In this document: in pieces, positions 19,053 through 27,521 of the stretch
Numbering within the stretch: the stretch's first letter is position 1
Layout of the letters: every line of letters begins with the position of its first letter
Assembly: GCF_000166055.1 (NCBI RefSeq)
Contig: NC_014664.1
Span: forward strand, 2,821,501-2,885,500
DNA from: Rhodomicrobium vannielii ATCC 17100
GTDB lineage: Bacteria > Pseudomonadota > Alphaproteobacteria > Rhizobiales > Rhodomicrobiaceae
Length of the DNA stretch: 64,000 bases
Direction: 5' to 3'
Position numbers and translations under genes: made by a program
The notes under the pieces: generated by a model
What the model was told of the DNA's origin: nothing
What the model saw: only the letters and a program-made list of their open reading frames with translations
Databases searched by the model: none

Positions 19053-20573
19053 TTACGGTCTGACAAGCGGAAACGTTACCGCGATGGCCCAGGCGAAGGC
19101 GAGCGCGTTGGCGAGCCCTGCGACGAGGGGATCGTTCGTGCGTCGGTTAGCCCAGCCGCTGAACAGCCCGTAGATGACGAAGAACACAAAAATGATCGGA
19201 ATGATGAGGATCAGGAAGAACAGCTTCCCGAAGTTGAGCGCGACGGCCAGCGCGAGCGACGCGAGAAACAGCGCCTTGGTCGCCGGGTAGCCGCCCCTCG
19301 CCGCGCCGTGCCCGCGCGTCAGCCATTCATCCGCGAGGAAGAACAGGATCGTGCCGCCGAGCACCGCGAACAGCAGCGGCAGGCGTTCCGCGATCGGGAA
19401 AAACGATAGCACATAGCGATCGAGCGGCAGGCCGAAGGCGAGGATGCTGTAGGCCGCGACGAGCGCCGCAGCGACGATGAACGCCACGTTGACCGGCGGC
19501 CGCGCCATGCCCTCGCCGCGCGTCGCGACCCACAACGCGGCGAGCGTAACGAGCCCGTAGCAGGCGAAATGCATCGCGATGTAGTCGCCGAGAACGACCG
19601 GCAGGAAGCCCGTCGGCATTTTCCACAGGATCAGCGGCGTCAGCAGCGCGGGCGCGAAGGCGACGGGCCAGAAGCGCCGCCATGGCAGCCCCGCGCCGAG
19701 CGGCATCGGCGACACGCGCGGCAGAAGCGACGCGAGCGGCCACGCCAGCAGCGTCACGCCGAAGAACAGTGCGGCGATTGCGGTGCCGCGATCTTCGACG
19801 GGCGCGCTGCCGCTCATTGCGAACGCGCGGTTCAGCCAGTCGAGCGCGGCCTCCATGCTCGCCGCGCTGTAGAGCACGCCGATGTGCTCCGCGCCGGGGG
19901 ACAGCGTGAAGCGGCGCGCGGAGCCGTCCGTGAAACTGCCGTAGATGACGCCGGGCTCGGCCGCGCCACCCGACACCATGCCGACCACGCGCCGGGCCTC
20001 GTCATGCAGCATGCCGAATTCCGCCGCGCCGTCGATGGCAGCGAGGTTTTTCGGGCTCGTCGGCGTCACCACGGGTGAGAACATCGACACCGCGACCACC
20101 GCCGCCACCTCGGGATGCGCCTGCGCGAACCGCACGACGATATCGCTCGACATGGAATGGCCGAGGACGGCGATGCGGCCGTCGCTCTCGGGCAGGGTTT
20201 TCGCAAGCGCCGCCACCTCGCCCACTTGCGCCAGAAGCCTCGGCGTCGGCCCCTCCTCAACCTTCGTGATGTCGCCGCGCATCGGCTCCGGGTTGCGGCC
20301 GTGGCCGAGGCTGTCATAGGTGACGGCGATGTAGCCATTGCGCGCGAGCGTGATCGCGAAGGGCTGCATGAGTTGCTGCGATCCGGCGAAGCCGTGCGCG
20401 ATCAGCACGACCGGGCCTTTCGCGGTCCCCTCGGCCCGGAACACCGTCACCGGCGTGTCGCCCGCCTGCATCCGCGTCACGGCGAGACCATGCGTCGCGC
20501 CTTCGAGCCGCCACAAGCCGAACGCGATGCAGGCGAGCGCGATTGCGGCGGCGATGATGCGATACGGTGTCAT
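19053..20573 (-). CDS. Alpha/beta hydrolase fused to a multi-pass membrane domain
   Basis: A 506-residue inner-membrane protein. A first membrane segment (IIAAAIALACIAFGLW, residues 5-20) leads to an alpha/beta-hydrolase domain at about 40-260 with VVLIAHGFAGSQQLMQPFA, the nucleophile elbow VLGHSMSSDIV (Ser at the centre) and a probable His in LSPGAEHIGVLY. From about 270 to 506 follow roughly seven hydrophobic segments (for example AALFFGVTLLAWPLASLLP and LFFLILIIPIIFVFFVIYGL). The topology would put the hydrolase on the periplasmic side. The substrate is unknown; lipid or ester hydrolysis at the membrane is plausible. Its neighbours give no clue. Confidence 0.8.
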   Translation of the reverse strand: MTPYRIIAAAIALACIAFGLWRLEGATHGLAVTRMQAGDTPVTVFRAEGTAKGPVVLIAHGFAGSQQLMQPFAITLARNGYIAVTYDSLGHGRNPEPMRGDITKVEEGPTPRLLAQVGEVAALAKTLPESDGRIAVLGHSMSSDIVVRFAQAHPEVAAVVAVSMFSPVVTPTSPKNLAAIDGAAEFGMLHDEARRVVGMVSGGAAEPGVIYGSFTDGSARRFTLSPGAEHIGVLYSAASMEAALDWLNRAFAMSGSAPVEDRGTAIAALFFGVTLLAWPLASLLPRVSPMPLGAGLPWRRFWPVAFAPALLTPLILWKMPTGFLPVVLGDYIAMHFACYGLVTLAALWVATRGEGMARPPVNVAFIVAAALVAAYSILAFGLPLDRYVLSFFPIAERLPLLFAVLGGTILFFLADEWLTRGHGAARGGYPATKALFLASLALAVALNFGKLFFLILIIPIIFVFFVIYGLFSGWANRRTNDPLVAGLANALAFAWAIAVTFPLVRP

Positions 20574-20735
20574 GAGGGGACCGGATGCTTGAGGCTGGGA
20601 GTGCTGGCCAACCTACTCCGATTGCGGGATTTCCGGCAAACGCGATCTCTTCCGGCTTCGCGTAGCGGCCGTGTCGGACGGCTGCGTGGCGTGGTCAGCT
20701 TGGGGGCCTATCGACGGTAACAGATGAGACCGGCG

Positions 20736-21401
20736 TTAGCCGATCCACATGGACAGCTCGACGTCTTCGGCAAAGGGCACCGTCATGTAACCATTTGCGG
20801 GGGAGCGTACCCGCGCCAAGTAGTCGGGGCTGTGATCGGCATTATCGGCGACGATGAGTGCACCCGGTCTGAGGCGGCCCTCTACCAGACTCAGGATATC
20901 GGGATAAAGCGCCTTGGCGCCGTCGAGCAGAAGCAAGTCGATCGTTTCAGGAAGATTGACACTCAGCGTCTGCAGCGCGTCACCCTCACGGAGTTCCACC
21001 AAGTCCAGCAAACCGCCGGACTTCAAATTCTCCCGGGCACGCGCCACTTTGGACAGCTCGAACTCGCTTGTGATAAGGCGGCCGCCGCCATTGTCCCGCA
21101 ACGCCGCTGCGAGATGCAACGTTGAGATGCCGAACGAGGTCCCGAACTCGACGATCGTCCGCGCGCCACAGGCACGCGCCAGCATGTAAAGCAGCGCGCC
21201 GGTTTCTCGCGAGACGGCAAGAGGGAAATCTTTCAAGCGTCCGTAAAGCTCCCGGTAAGCGGTTTTGCTCTGCATCAGACGTGCCCGGTCCTCGGGGGAG
21301 AGAGCCGCCATCACAGGGCTTGATAGCGGAGACGACGCCGCTTCCTCTTCGAACAAACGATCCAACAGGGGTGAAAGCGGTGAGTTAGTGAGGGTGGTCA
21401 T
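20736..21401 (-). CDS. O-methyltransferase (class I, SAM-dependent)
   Basis: A 221-residue enzyme resembling the catechol/caffeoyl-CoA-type O-methyltransferases (Methyltransf_3). SAM-binding motif I is TIVEFGTSFGISTLHLA, the acidic loop is RLITSEFELSK, and the metal/substrate region IDLLLLDGAKALY with IVADNADHSP follows. It probably methylates a hydroxyl of a small aromatic or related molecule. It is transcribed divergently from a TetR-family regulator only 94 bases away, a layout in which the regulator typically represses both genes until a ligand binds. Confidence 0.85.
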   Translation of the reverse strand: MTTLTNSPLSPLLDRLFEEEAASSPLSSPVMAALSPEDRARLMQSKTAYRELYGRLKDFPLAVSRETGALLYMLARACGARTIVEFGTSFGISTLHLAAALRDNGGGRLITSEFELSKVARARENLKSGGLLDLVELREGDALQTLSVNLPETIDLLLLDGAKALYPDILSLVEGRLRPGALIVADNADHSPDYLARVRSPANGYMTVPFAEDVELSMWIG

Positions 21402-21495
21402 GAGAGTGCTCCGGTTTGAGGTTGCTTCGCCTTGTACGCCGGCCCATAATGCGACGAATTATTCAGGTTTACCATTCGCGTTGCGGCGTCCCGTC

Positions 21496-22125
21496 ATGAA
21501 CAATCGCCTAAGCCCCGAAATTATCTCAAGAAAAGAGCCCAAGCAGGCACGGTCTGCCGTGCTCGTCGCCTCAATTCTGGAGGCGGCTGTTCAGGTTCTG
21601 GCGAAGGAAGGCGCGCATCGCTTCACCACGGCACGGGTGGCCGAGAAAGCCGGTGTGAGTGTGGGATCGGTTTATCAGTATTTCCCGAACAAGGCGGCGA
21701 TCCTCTTCCGACTCCAAAGCGATGAATGGCGTCAGACTGCCGGCCTGCTGTGTGACATCCTTGAAGAGGTCCAAAGGCCGCCGCTCGAACGGCTGCGCGC
21801 ACTTGTCCACGCCTTCATCCGTTCGGAATGTGATGAAGCTGTGGTGCGCGTCGCGCTTGATGATGCGGCCCCTCTTTATCGCGATGCACCCGAGGCGCAG
21901 GAGGTGAGGGCGTCAGGAGGCCGTATTTTCCACGTCTTCATGCAGGAGGTGCTGCCCGAAGCTTCAAAGGCAACTCATGCATTGGCCGGCAACCTGATCA
22001 TGACGACGCTCAGCGCGGCGGGCAAGCAGTTCTCCGAGGTTCCTCGAGCCGAAGCGGAGATTGAAGCCTATGCCGACGCTATGGCCGACATGTTCTGCGC
22101 CTACCTTGAGGGCCTACGTCGTTGA
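21496..22125 (+). CDS. TetR/AcrR family transcriptional regulator
   Basis: A 209-residue repressor. The N-terminal helix-turn-helix is clear (RSAVLVASILEAAVQVLAKE, TTARVAEKAGVSVGSVYQYF, PNKAAILFRL), followed by a helical ligand-binding part with no recognisable ligand signature. Starting from ATG 21496 places the HTH at the expected position near residue 20; the reading frame is open further upstream but that part overlaps the O-methyltransferase start and has no family match. It most likely controls the divergent O-methyltransferase gene and itself from the 94-base gap (21402-21495). Confidence 0.88.
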   Translation: MNNRLSPEIISRKEPKQARSAVLVASILEAAVQVLAKEGAHRFTTARVAEKAGVSVGSVYQYFPNKAAILFRLQSDEWRQTAGLLCDILEEVQRPPLERLRALVHAFIRSECDEAVVRVALDDAAPLYRDAPEAQEVRASGGRIFHVFMQEVLPEASKATHALAGNLIMTTLSAAGKQFSEVPRAEAEIEAYADAMADMFCAYLEGLRR

Positions 22126-22231
22126 GCACGGGCCGGACACCGCGGCACCCGCGATGCAGAAACGCCTCACAATGGTGCGATGCAGCAATCACGCCCTTGA
22201 CGCACGCGCGCGAATACCACAGTTACCGCTT

Positions 22232-23512
22232 ATGACCCTGCCGACGAATCATCCCCTGCGCATTGTCCTCAACGACGAGGTGCACGCCCGCACGCCCGAG
22301 GCGCTGAGCGCCCCGTGCCGCATTTCCTATCTCGCCTTCAAGACCGACGAAACCTCGCGGGGAGACATCGGCCGCAAGGTGCAGGAGCTTGCCGAGCGCT
22401 TCGGAAGGCCGGTGCCCGACGACAAGGCGACCCATTACAGCGAAAACTTCGGCACGTTCCGCTTCACCTATGAGCGGCACTCTGAGTTCTCGCGGTTCAT
22501 GGTTTTCACCGAGGGCCCGAACGGCGAGTTGTTCGGCCATCCGGCGATCAAGGCGCTCCCCGAAGACTGGGTGGCGGGGTTGCCCGGCTCGCTGATCGTC
22601 GCGGCGAATGTCGAACTCGTGCGCGGCGCGGACTCGCTGCCCGATCCCGATGAAATCTCCTCGCGCTATTTCGCCGGGAATGTCCTCGTCGGGGCGAGCG
22701 TCGCCAGCGGCGCGGGCCGCGTCTTCACCGATTTCCGCATTCACGACGACGGCTTCACGCGCTTTCTGATGCAGGACATCTCGCTGACGCCCAGGCAGGC
22801 GGGCCGTCTCGCGCAGCGCCTCCTCGAAGTCGACAGCTATCGTATGATGGCGCTGCTGGCTTTCCCCGTGGCGCGCGATCTTTCGCCGTTCCTCTCAACC
22901 TGCGAGGCGGAGCTTGCCCGCATCACGGCCGCGCTCGTCAAGCCGGGCGATATCAACGAGCCGGAGCTTCTGGAACGCCTGACAACGCTTCAGGCCGAGA
23001 TCGAGAACCGCCGCTCCGTCAGCGCCTACCGTTTCGCGGCCGCCGCCGCCTATTACGACATCGTGAAGCATCGCATCGCGGAACTGCGTGAGGGCCGCAT
23101 CGAGGGCCTTCAGATGTTTCAGGAGTTCACCGAGCGCCGTCTCGAACCGGCGATGAGCACCTGCGCAGCCGTAACAGCGCGTCAGGAGTCGCTCTCGACG
23201 CGCGTGGCGCAGGCGACGCAGCTTCTCTCCACCAAGGTGGACGTCACGCTCGAACAGCAAAATCAGGCCGTGCTCGCCTCGATGGACCGCCGCGCGCAGC
23301 TTCAACTTCGCTTGCAGGAAACGGTCGAAGGGCTGTCGGTTGCGGCCATCACCTATTACATTGTGGGTCTTGTGGGCTATGGCGCGAAGGGTCTGAAGAC
23401 GGCGGAACTGATCCCGCTCAACCCCGAGATCGTCATGGGCGCGAGCATCCCCATCGTCGCCGCGCTCGTTTTCTGGGGCACGAGGCGCGTCAAGGCCCAC
23501 ATCGCGAAATAA
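22232..23512 (+). CDS. DUF3422 family membrane protein
   Basis: About 426 residues, matching the usual length of DUF3422. Family motifs: MTLPTNHPLRIVLNDEVHAR at the start, SYLAFKTDE, THYSENFGTFRFTYERHSEF, FTDFRIHDDGFTRFL and the [17 protein letters not shown] block. A coiled-coil-like region lies at about 240-370, and two membrane segments are at the C-terminus (SVAAITYYIVGLVGYGAKGL and ASIPIVAALVFWGTRRV). The overall layout, a large soluble domain followed by paired helices, recalls CorA-like or membrane-tethered proteins, but the role is unknown. ATG 22232 gives the conserved N-terminus; the frame is open upstream across the end of the TetR gene. Confidence 0.88.
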   Translation: MTLPTNHPLRIVLNDEVHARTPEALSAPCRISYLAFKTDETSRGDIGRKVQELAERFGRPVPDDKATHYSENFGTFRFTYERHSEFSRFMVFTEGPNGELFGHPAIKALPEDWVAGLPGSLIVAANVELVRGADSLPDPDEISSRYFAGNVLVGASVASGAGRVFTDFRIHDDGFTRFLMQDISLTPRQAGRLAQRLLEVDSYRMMALLAFPVARDLSPFLSTCEAELARITAALVKPGDINEPELLERLTTLQAEIENRRSVSAYRFAAAAAYYDIVKHRIAELREGRIEGLQMFQEFTERRLEPAMSTCAAVTARQESLSTRVAQATQLLSTKVDVTLEQQNQAVLASMDRRAQLQLRLQETVEGLSVAAITYYIVGLVGYGAKGLKTAELIPLNPEIVMGASIPIVAALVFWGTRRVKAHIAK

Positions 23513-23560
23513 GCTATCGTTGCCTTTTGCGAAAGGCGTCATACCCGCACCACTTCGTCG

Positions 23561-24229
23561 ATGCAGGCTGACGGCATGAAAGACGCGCGCCCTCTTTTTC
23601 CATCCTACACCAAAGCCGAACAGACAGTCGACGCGGGCGTGCACGCGGCGGGCGTAACCTTCGCCGTCGTCGCGAGCGTCTGGCTGCTCGTCGAGGCGGC
23701 GGACGCTGTGCCGGGCGCGCATCTCGCCGCCATGATCGTCTATTGCCTCGGCCTCGTCGCCATGTTCAGCGCGTCGGCCGCTTATAACCTCGCGCCGGAG
23801 CGCCGCGCGAAGGAGCTGCTGCGCCGCGCCGATCACGCCGCGATCTTCGTCATGATCGCGGGGAGCTATACGCCCTTCGCGGTTGTCGTCGGCGGCGGAG
23901 CGGGCATCGGCATGTTGGTGGCGGTATGGGCTATCGCGGCGCTCGGCGTCTTCGTGAAGCTGCGCTTTCCGCGCCGGTTCGACAGGCTGTGCGTGGCGCT
24001 CTATCTCGCGCAAGGCTGGATCGTGCTCGCGGCGCTGCGCCCGCTGATGCGCACGCTGCCCGAGGACGCGCTGACGCTGCTGGTGGCGGGCGGCGTGGTC
24101 TACACTGCGGGCGTTCCATTCCATCTCATGGAGTGGATGCGCTTTCACAACGTGATCTGGCACGTTTTCGTGCTGGCGGGCGCGGCGACGCAGTTCTTCG
24201 CGATCCGCGCCGCTGTTTTTCCGAGTTAG
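23561..24229 (+). CDS. Hemolysin III / PAQR family membrane protein
   Basis: A 222-residue protein with seven hydrophobic segments. PAQR-family marks are visible: AEQTVDAGVHAAGVTF (conserved His), LVAMFSASAAYNLAP, RRADHAAIFVMIAGSYTPF (the D-H-x-x-I/F motif) and MEWMRFHNVIWHVFVLAGAATQFF with two His. In this superfamily the Ser, Asp and three His bind zinc and suggest lipid-hydrolase activity; the name hemolysin is historical. Start 23561 or ATG 23576 cannot be separated. A strong hairpin follows the stop codon. Confidence 0.88.
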   Translation: MQADGMKDARPLFPSYTKAEQTVDAGVHAAGVTFAVVASVWLLVEAADAVPGAHLAAMIVYCLGLVAMFSASAAYNLAPERRAKELLRRADHAAIFVMIAGSYTPFAVVVGGGAGIGMLVAVWAIAALGVFVKLRFPRRFDRLCVALYLAQGWIVLAALRPLMRTLPEDALTLLVAGGVVYTAGVPFHLMEWMRFHNVIWHVFVLAGAATQFFAIRAAVFPS

Positions 24230-24237
24230 TCAAAAAT

Positions 24238-24260
24238 AAAGGCCGGAAACCCCGGCCTTT
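24238..24260. terminator. Bidirectional terminator between the PAQR gene and leuD
   Basis: A perfect 9-base-pair inverted repeat, AAAGGCCGG and CCGGCCTTT with a five-base loop. It lies 8 bases after the PAQR stop codon and 23 bases before the end of leuD on the other strand. The flanking A and T runs suit termination in both directions. Confidence 0.8.
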
Positions 24261-24283
24261 GCATGATTTCATGGTCGCCGCGA

Positions 24284-24889
24284 TCAAGCCCAAGGGCGCG
24301 AAAGCTGTGATGTCGTTTCGTAAAGCTCGATGCTGTCGGCCTTCTGCATGGTGAGGCCGATGTCGTCGAGCCCCTCGATCAGGCACTTCTTGCGGAACGG
24401 ATCGATGTCGAACCGCACAACGCCGCCGTCCGGGCCGCGAATTTCCTGCGCTTCGAGGTCAACCGTCAGCGTAGCGTTGGAGCCGCGCTCGGCGTCGTCC
24501 ATCAGCTTCGCGAGGTCTTCCGGGCTGACCGTGATCGGCAAAATGCCGTTCTTGAAGCAGTTATTGTAGAAGATGTCGGCGAACGAGGTCGAGATCACGC
24601 AGCGAACGCCGAAGTCGAGCAACGCCCACGGCGCGTGCTCGCGGCTCGAACCGCAGCCGAAATTGTCGCCCGCGACGAGGATCTTCGACGCGCGATAGGC
24701 GGGCTTGTTCAGCACGAAATCCGGGTTCTCGTTGCCCTGCTCGTCAAAGCGCATTTCGTAGAACAGCGACTTGCCGAGGCCGGTGCGCTTGATCGTCTTC
24801 AGGAACTGCTTCGGGATGATCATGTCGGTGTCGATGTTGATCAGCGGAAGCGGAGCGGCGACGCTCGTCAGCGTGGTGAATTTTTCCAT
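24284..24889 (-). CDS. leuD: 3-isopropylmalate dehydratase small subunit
   Basis: A 201-residue protein, the expected size of proteobacterial LeuD. Together with LeuC it isomerises 2- to 3-isopropylmalate in leucine biosynthesis. Family motifs: [17 protein letters not shown] (start of the swivel domain), [20 protein letters not shown] and [17 protein letters not shown]. leuC and leuB are not in the window. The amidase gene upstream on the same strand ends 47 bases before leuD, so readthrough from it is possible, although a functional link is not obvious. Confidence 0.96.
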   Translation of the reverse strand: MEKFTTLTSVAAPLPLINIDTDMIIPKQFLKTIKRTGLGKSLFYEMRFDEQGNENPDFVLNKPAYRASKILVAGDNFGCGSSREHAPWALLDFGVRCVISTSFADIFYNNCFKNGILPITVSPEDLAKLMDDAERGSNATLTVDLEAQEIRGPDGGVVRFDIDPFRKKCLIEGLDDIGLTMQKADSIELYETTSQLSRPWA

Positions 24890-24936
24890 GGCGTTTATTC
24901 CTTTTCCTACCCTTTAAGCGGGAGGCGCGCTGCAAA

Positions 24937-26409
24937 TCAAGCGGGTTGGCGAGAGGATGCACCGGACCAGACGCGCGGGCGGCGCTCGCCCCACGGCGCG
25001 GCCTGCTCCAGTTCACGCGCTAGCCGAAGAAGAAGACCGTCATCGCCTATGCGCGCGGCGAACTGCATGCCGATGGGAAGCCCGTCCGGCGTCTCGCACA
25101 GCGGCACCGAAATCGCGGGCTGGCCCGACATGTTGAACGGCGCGGAGAAGGCGGCGAAAGCGAAACTCTTGCGGGCCACCGCGCGGACGATGCTGCGCAT
25201 GCGCTCCGGCGAGCCTACGGCGTCGGCGATCTTGGCCGCTGTCTTTTCGGGGAACGGCGCGCCCGCCTCGCTGATGCGGAGCGGCGGCGTCGCGAGCACG
25301 GGGCTCAGCAACACGTCGTAGCGCGTGAAGAAGTCGATGAGCTTCGCGCTTTCCGTAGCGAGCGTCGCCTGCGCCTCCGCGCGCTGCGACATGAGGTGCC
25401 CGCCGATGGTTGTCAGCGTCCACGTACCGAACTCGACATCGTCCTTCGTGGCGGCGCGGCCAATCAGAGCGGGCGGCAGCTTGTCGAGTATGAAACGCGC
25501 ACCCGTCGCCCATTCGATCAGGAAGGCGGAGGCGAACGCGTCGTAATCGAGCGCCGGTTCCGCGTCCTCCACATGGTGGCCGAGCGACGCGAGGAGGCGC
25601 GCCGCCTCGTCGAGCGCAGTCTTCACCACCGGCGAGACAGCGCCCGCGAGCATCGCCGAACGCACCACGGCGATGCGCAGTCGGGGCGGCGGCGCATCGA
25701 GGCCCGCAAGAAAGCCCGCATCCGCACGCCCGCATGTCGCGTCGAGCGCGGCGGCGCTGTCGCGCACCGTGCGGCTCACGACATGATCGACCACGTAATC
25801 CGGCGTGAATGGTTCAACCGGGTTCAGCCCGCGCGAGGTCTTGAGGCCCACGAGACCGCAGCAACTCGCCGGGATGCGGATCGAGCCGCCGCCATCCGTC
25901 GCATGCGCCATCGGCACGACGCCCGCCGCCACCGCCGCCGCCGCTCCGCCCGACGAGCCGCCGGGCGTGCGCTCTGTGTCCCACGGGTTGCGGCATGGGC
26001 CGAACAGCACCGGTTCCGTCACCGGCACGAGGCCAAATTCCGGCACGTTGGTCTTGCCGAAGGCGATGAGGCCCGCCCGCTTGAAGCGCTTGACGATCTC
26101 GCCGTCATGGTCCGGCACGTAATTCGCGAACAGCTTCGACCCGCATGTGAGCGGCGCGCCCGCGAGCGGCGACCCGAGGTCTTTCACGAGGAACGGCACG
26201 CCGGCGAGTGGCGCGTCCGGCGCCACGGCGTCGGCCTCGCGCGCGGCTTCAGCGTCGCGGCGGTAGACGATGGCGTTCAGCGCCGGGTTCACGGCATCCG
26301 CGCGCGCCCGCGCCTCGGCGAGAAGCTCGCCCGCCGAAACCTCGCGACGCCGCACAAGCTCCGCGAGGCCCACTCCGTCGAAAGCGTCGTAGTCCGCGAA
26401 GCCGCTCAT
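24937..26409 (-). CDS. Amidase (amidase signature family)
   Basis: A 490-residue enzyme. The amidase signature is complete: catalytic Lys in VPFLVKDLGSPLAG, then GTPGGSSGGAAAAVAAGVV-type Gly/Ser-rich region (written here as PGGSSGGAAAAVAAGV) with the cis-Ser, and the nucleophile Ser in ATDGGGSIRIPASCCGLVG. Such enzymes hydrolyse carboxamides; the substrate cannot be read from sequence. It is not GatA as far as can be seen, because gatB/gatC are absent here and it resembles stand-alone amidases such as 6-aminohexanoate-cyclic-dimer hydrolases. Followed by leuD on the same strand. Confidence 0.88.
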   Translation of the reverse strand: MSGFADYDAFDGVGLAELVRRREVSAGELLAEARARADAVNPALNAIVYRRDAEAAREADAVAPDAPLAGVPFLVKDLGSPLAGAPLTCGSKLFANYVPDHDGEIVKRFKRAGLIAFGKTNVPEFGLVPVTEPVLFGPCRNPWDTERTPGGSSGGAAAAVAAGVVPMAHATDGGGSIRIPASCCGLVGLKTSRGLNPVEPFTPDYVVDHVVSRTVRDSAAALDATCGRADAGFLAGLDAPPPRLRIAVVRSAMLAGAVSPVVKTALDEAARLLASLGHHVEDAEPALDYDAFASAFLIEWATGARFILDKLPPALIGRAATKDDVEFGTWTLTTIGGHLMSQRAEAQATLATESAKLIDFFTRYDVLLSPVLATPPLRISEAGAPFPEKTAAKIADAVGSPERMRSIVRAVARKSFAFAAFSAPFNMSGQPAISVPLCETPDGLPIGMQFAARIGDDGLLLRLARELEQAAPWGERRPRVWSGASSRQPA

Positions 26410-26504
26410 CCCGCCAGCCCTTTCATTCGTTCCTGCGCCAAGGGCTTAGCCGATTTCATGTCTTTTCGCCAATGTCCCGCCGCGTCGAACGTCGCGTGAG
26501 GCGC

Positions 26505-27332
26505 TCAGGCCGCGCGCATCTCCCGCGCGGCCGCGACGCTCGGCTTTGTTGCGGCGGCGATGATATACGTCTTGCACACCGCCGCGAAGTACCGCGCAAT
26601 CGAGCGGCTCACCACGCCTGCTACGAGCGATTGACCGAGCGACATTTGGTGCTTGCGCCGTTCCTCCGCCGGCCAGTGAGACAGGTGGCGACGGAAGCCA
26701 TCGAGACAGGCATGCGTTGCGTCCCGCACGTCGATGTCCACAAAACCGGCTTTCGCCATCCGCGCCCGATATTCGTCGAGGTCGCGCATGAAATTCGCGG
26801 GCGGAACCTGTCCGAAATTGCCGATGGGTTTCATGAAGCCGCGAAACAGCATGTCGGTCATGACGAGCGTTCCGCCGGGCTTCAACACGCGCGCGGCCTC
26901 GCGCAGGAACGATTGTCGCGTGTCGAAGTGGAAGGCGGCTTCGACGCACATGACGGCGTCGAAGCTCTCGGCGGGGAAGTCGAGATGCGCCGCGTCCATC
27001 TTGATGAACGTGCAACCGGGGGCGCGGTCGCGCGCCGAGGCGAGTTGCGCCTCGGAAATGTTGATGGCCGTGACATTGCGCGGCTCATAGGACCGGCAGA
27101 GCCTTTGCGTGGACGCGCCCGGCCCGCAGGCCACGTCCAGCACTCGCCCGCCCTCATGCCCGATCAATGAAACGAGTTCGTCGATCAGCGCTTCGCTTGC
27201 CTCGCGCTGCGAGGAAGGCTCCCCGTCCCACAGACCGAAATTGTAGAAGCCGCTGTTGTCGAAATACTGCCGGTAGCCCCGGCTCACCAGCGCCTTGTCA
27301 TAGGTGCGGATCATGCGTTCGCGCGAAGTCAT
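26505..27332 (-). CDS. Class I SAM-dependent methyltransferase
   Basis: A 275-residue methyltransferase. Motif I is RVLDVACGPGASTQRL, motif II is NVTAINISEAQLASARDRA, and the post-motif FDAVMCVEAAFHFDTR with PGGTLVMTDML completes the SAM fold. The overall pattern resembles the UbiE / cyclopropane-synthase-like / tocopherol-methyltransferase group that acts on small lipophilic molecules. GAGGGAGAAAT precedes the ATG at 27332. It is divergent from the tyrosine phenol-lyase-like gene. Substrate unknown. Confidence 0.85.
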   Translation of the reverse strand: MTSRERMIRTYDKALVSRGYRQYFDNSGFYNFGLWDGEPSSQREASEALIDELVSLIGHEGGRVLDVACGPGASTQRLCRSYEPRNVTAINISEAQLASARDRAPGCTFIKMDAAHLDFPAESFDAVMCVEAAFHFDTRQSFLREAARVLKPGGTLVMTDMLFRGFMKPIGNFGQVPPANFMRDLDEYRARMAKAGFVDIDVRDATHACLDGFRRHLSHWPAEERRKHQMSLGQSLVAGVVSRSIARYFAAVCKTYIIAAATKPSVAAAREMRAA

Positions 27333-27521
27333 ATTTCTCCCTCGCAGTTATACGCTGAGGGAACCCGCCGGGCGGAGTTTCGGGTCCGTGACGCATGCCA
27401 GACGGCCGTGCACCGCATCAGGCTAAAGTCGAAGCGCCGCGTCTTATTTCCACATGGGATTGCGGCGGCAAAGGTTGTTACGCTCGCGCCGGGTCAACGA
27501 AAAATTTCACATGAGGTCCCC

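Noticed and set aside
23522-23537. Hairpin GCCTTTTGCGAAAGGC after the DUF3422 gene
   Set aside because: A 6-base-pair stem without a T tract; too weak to call a terminator.
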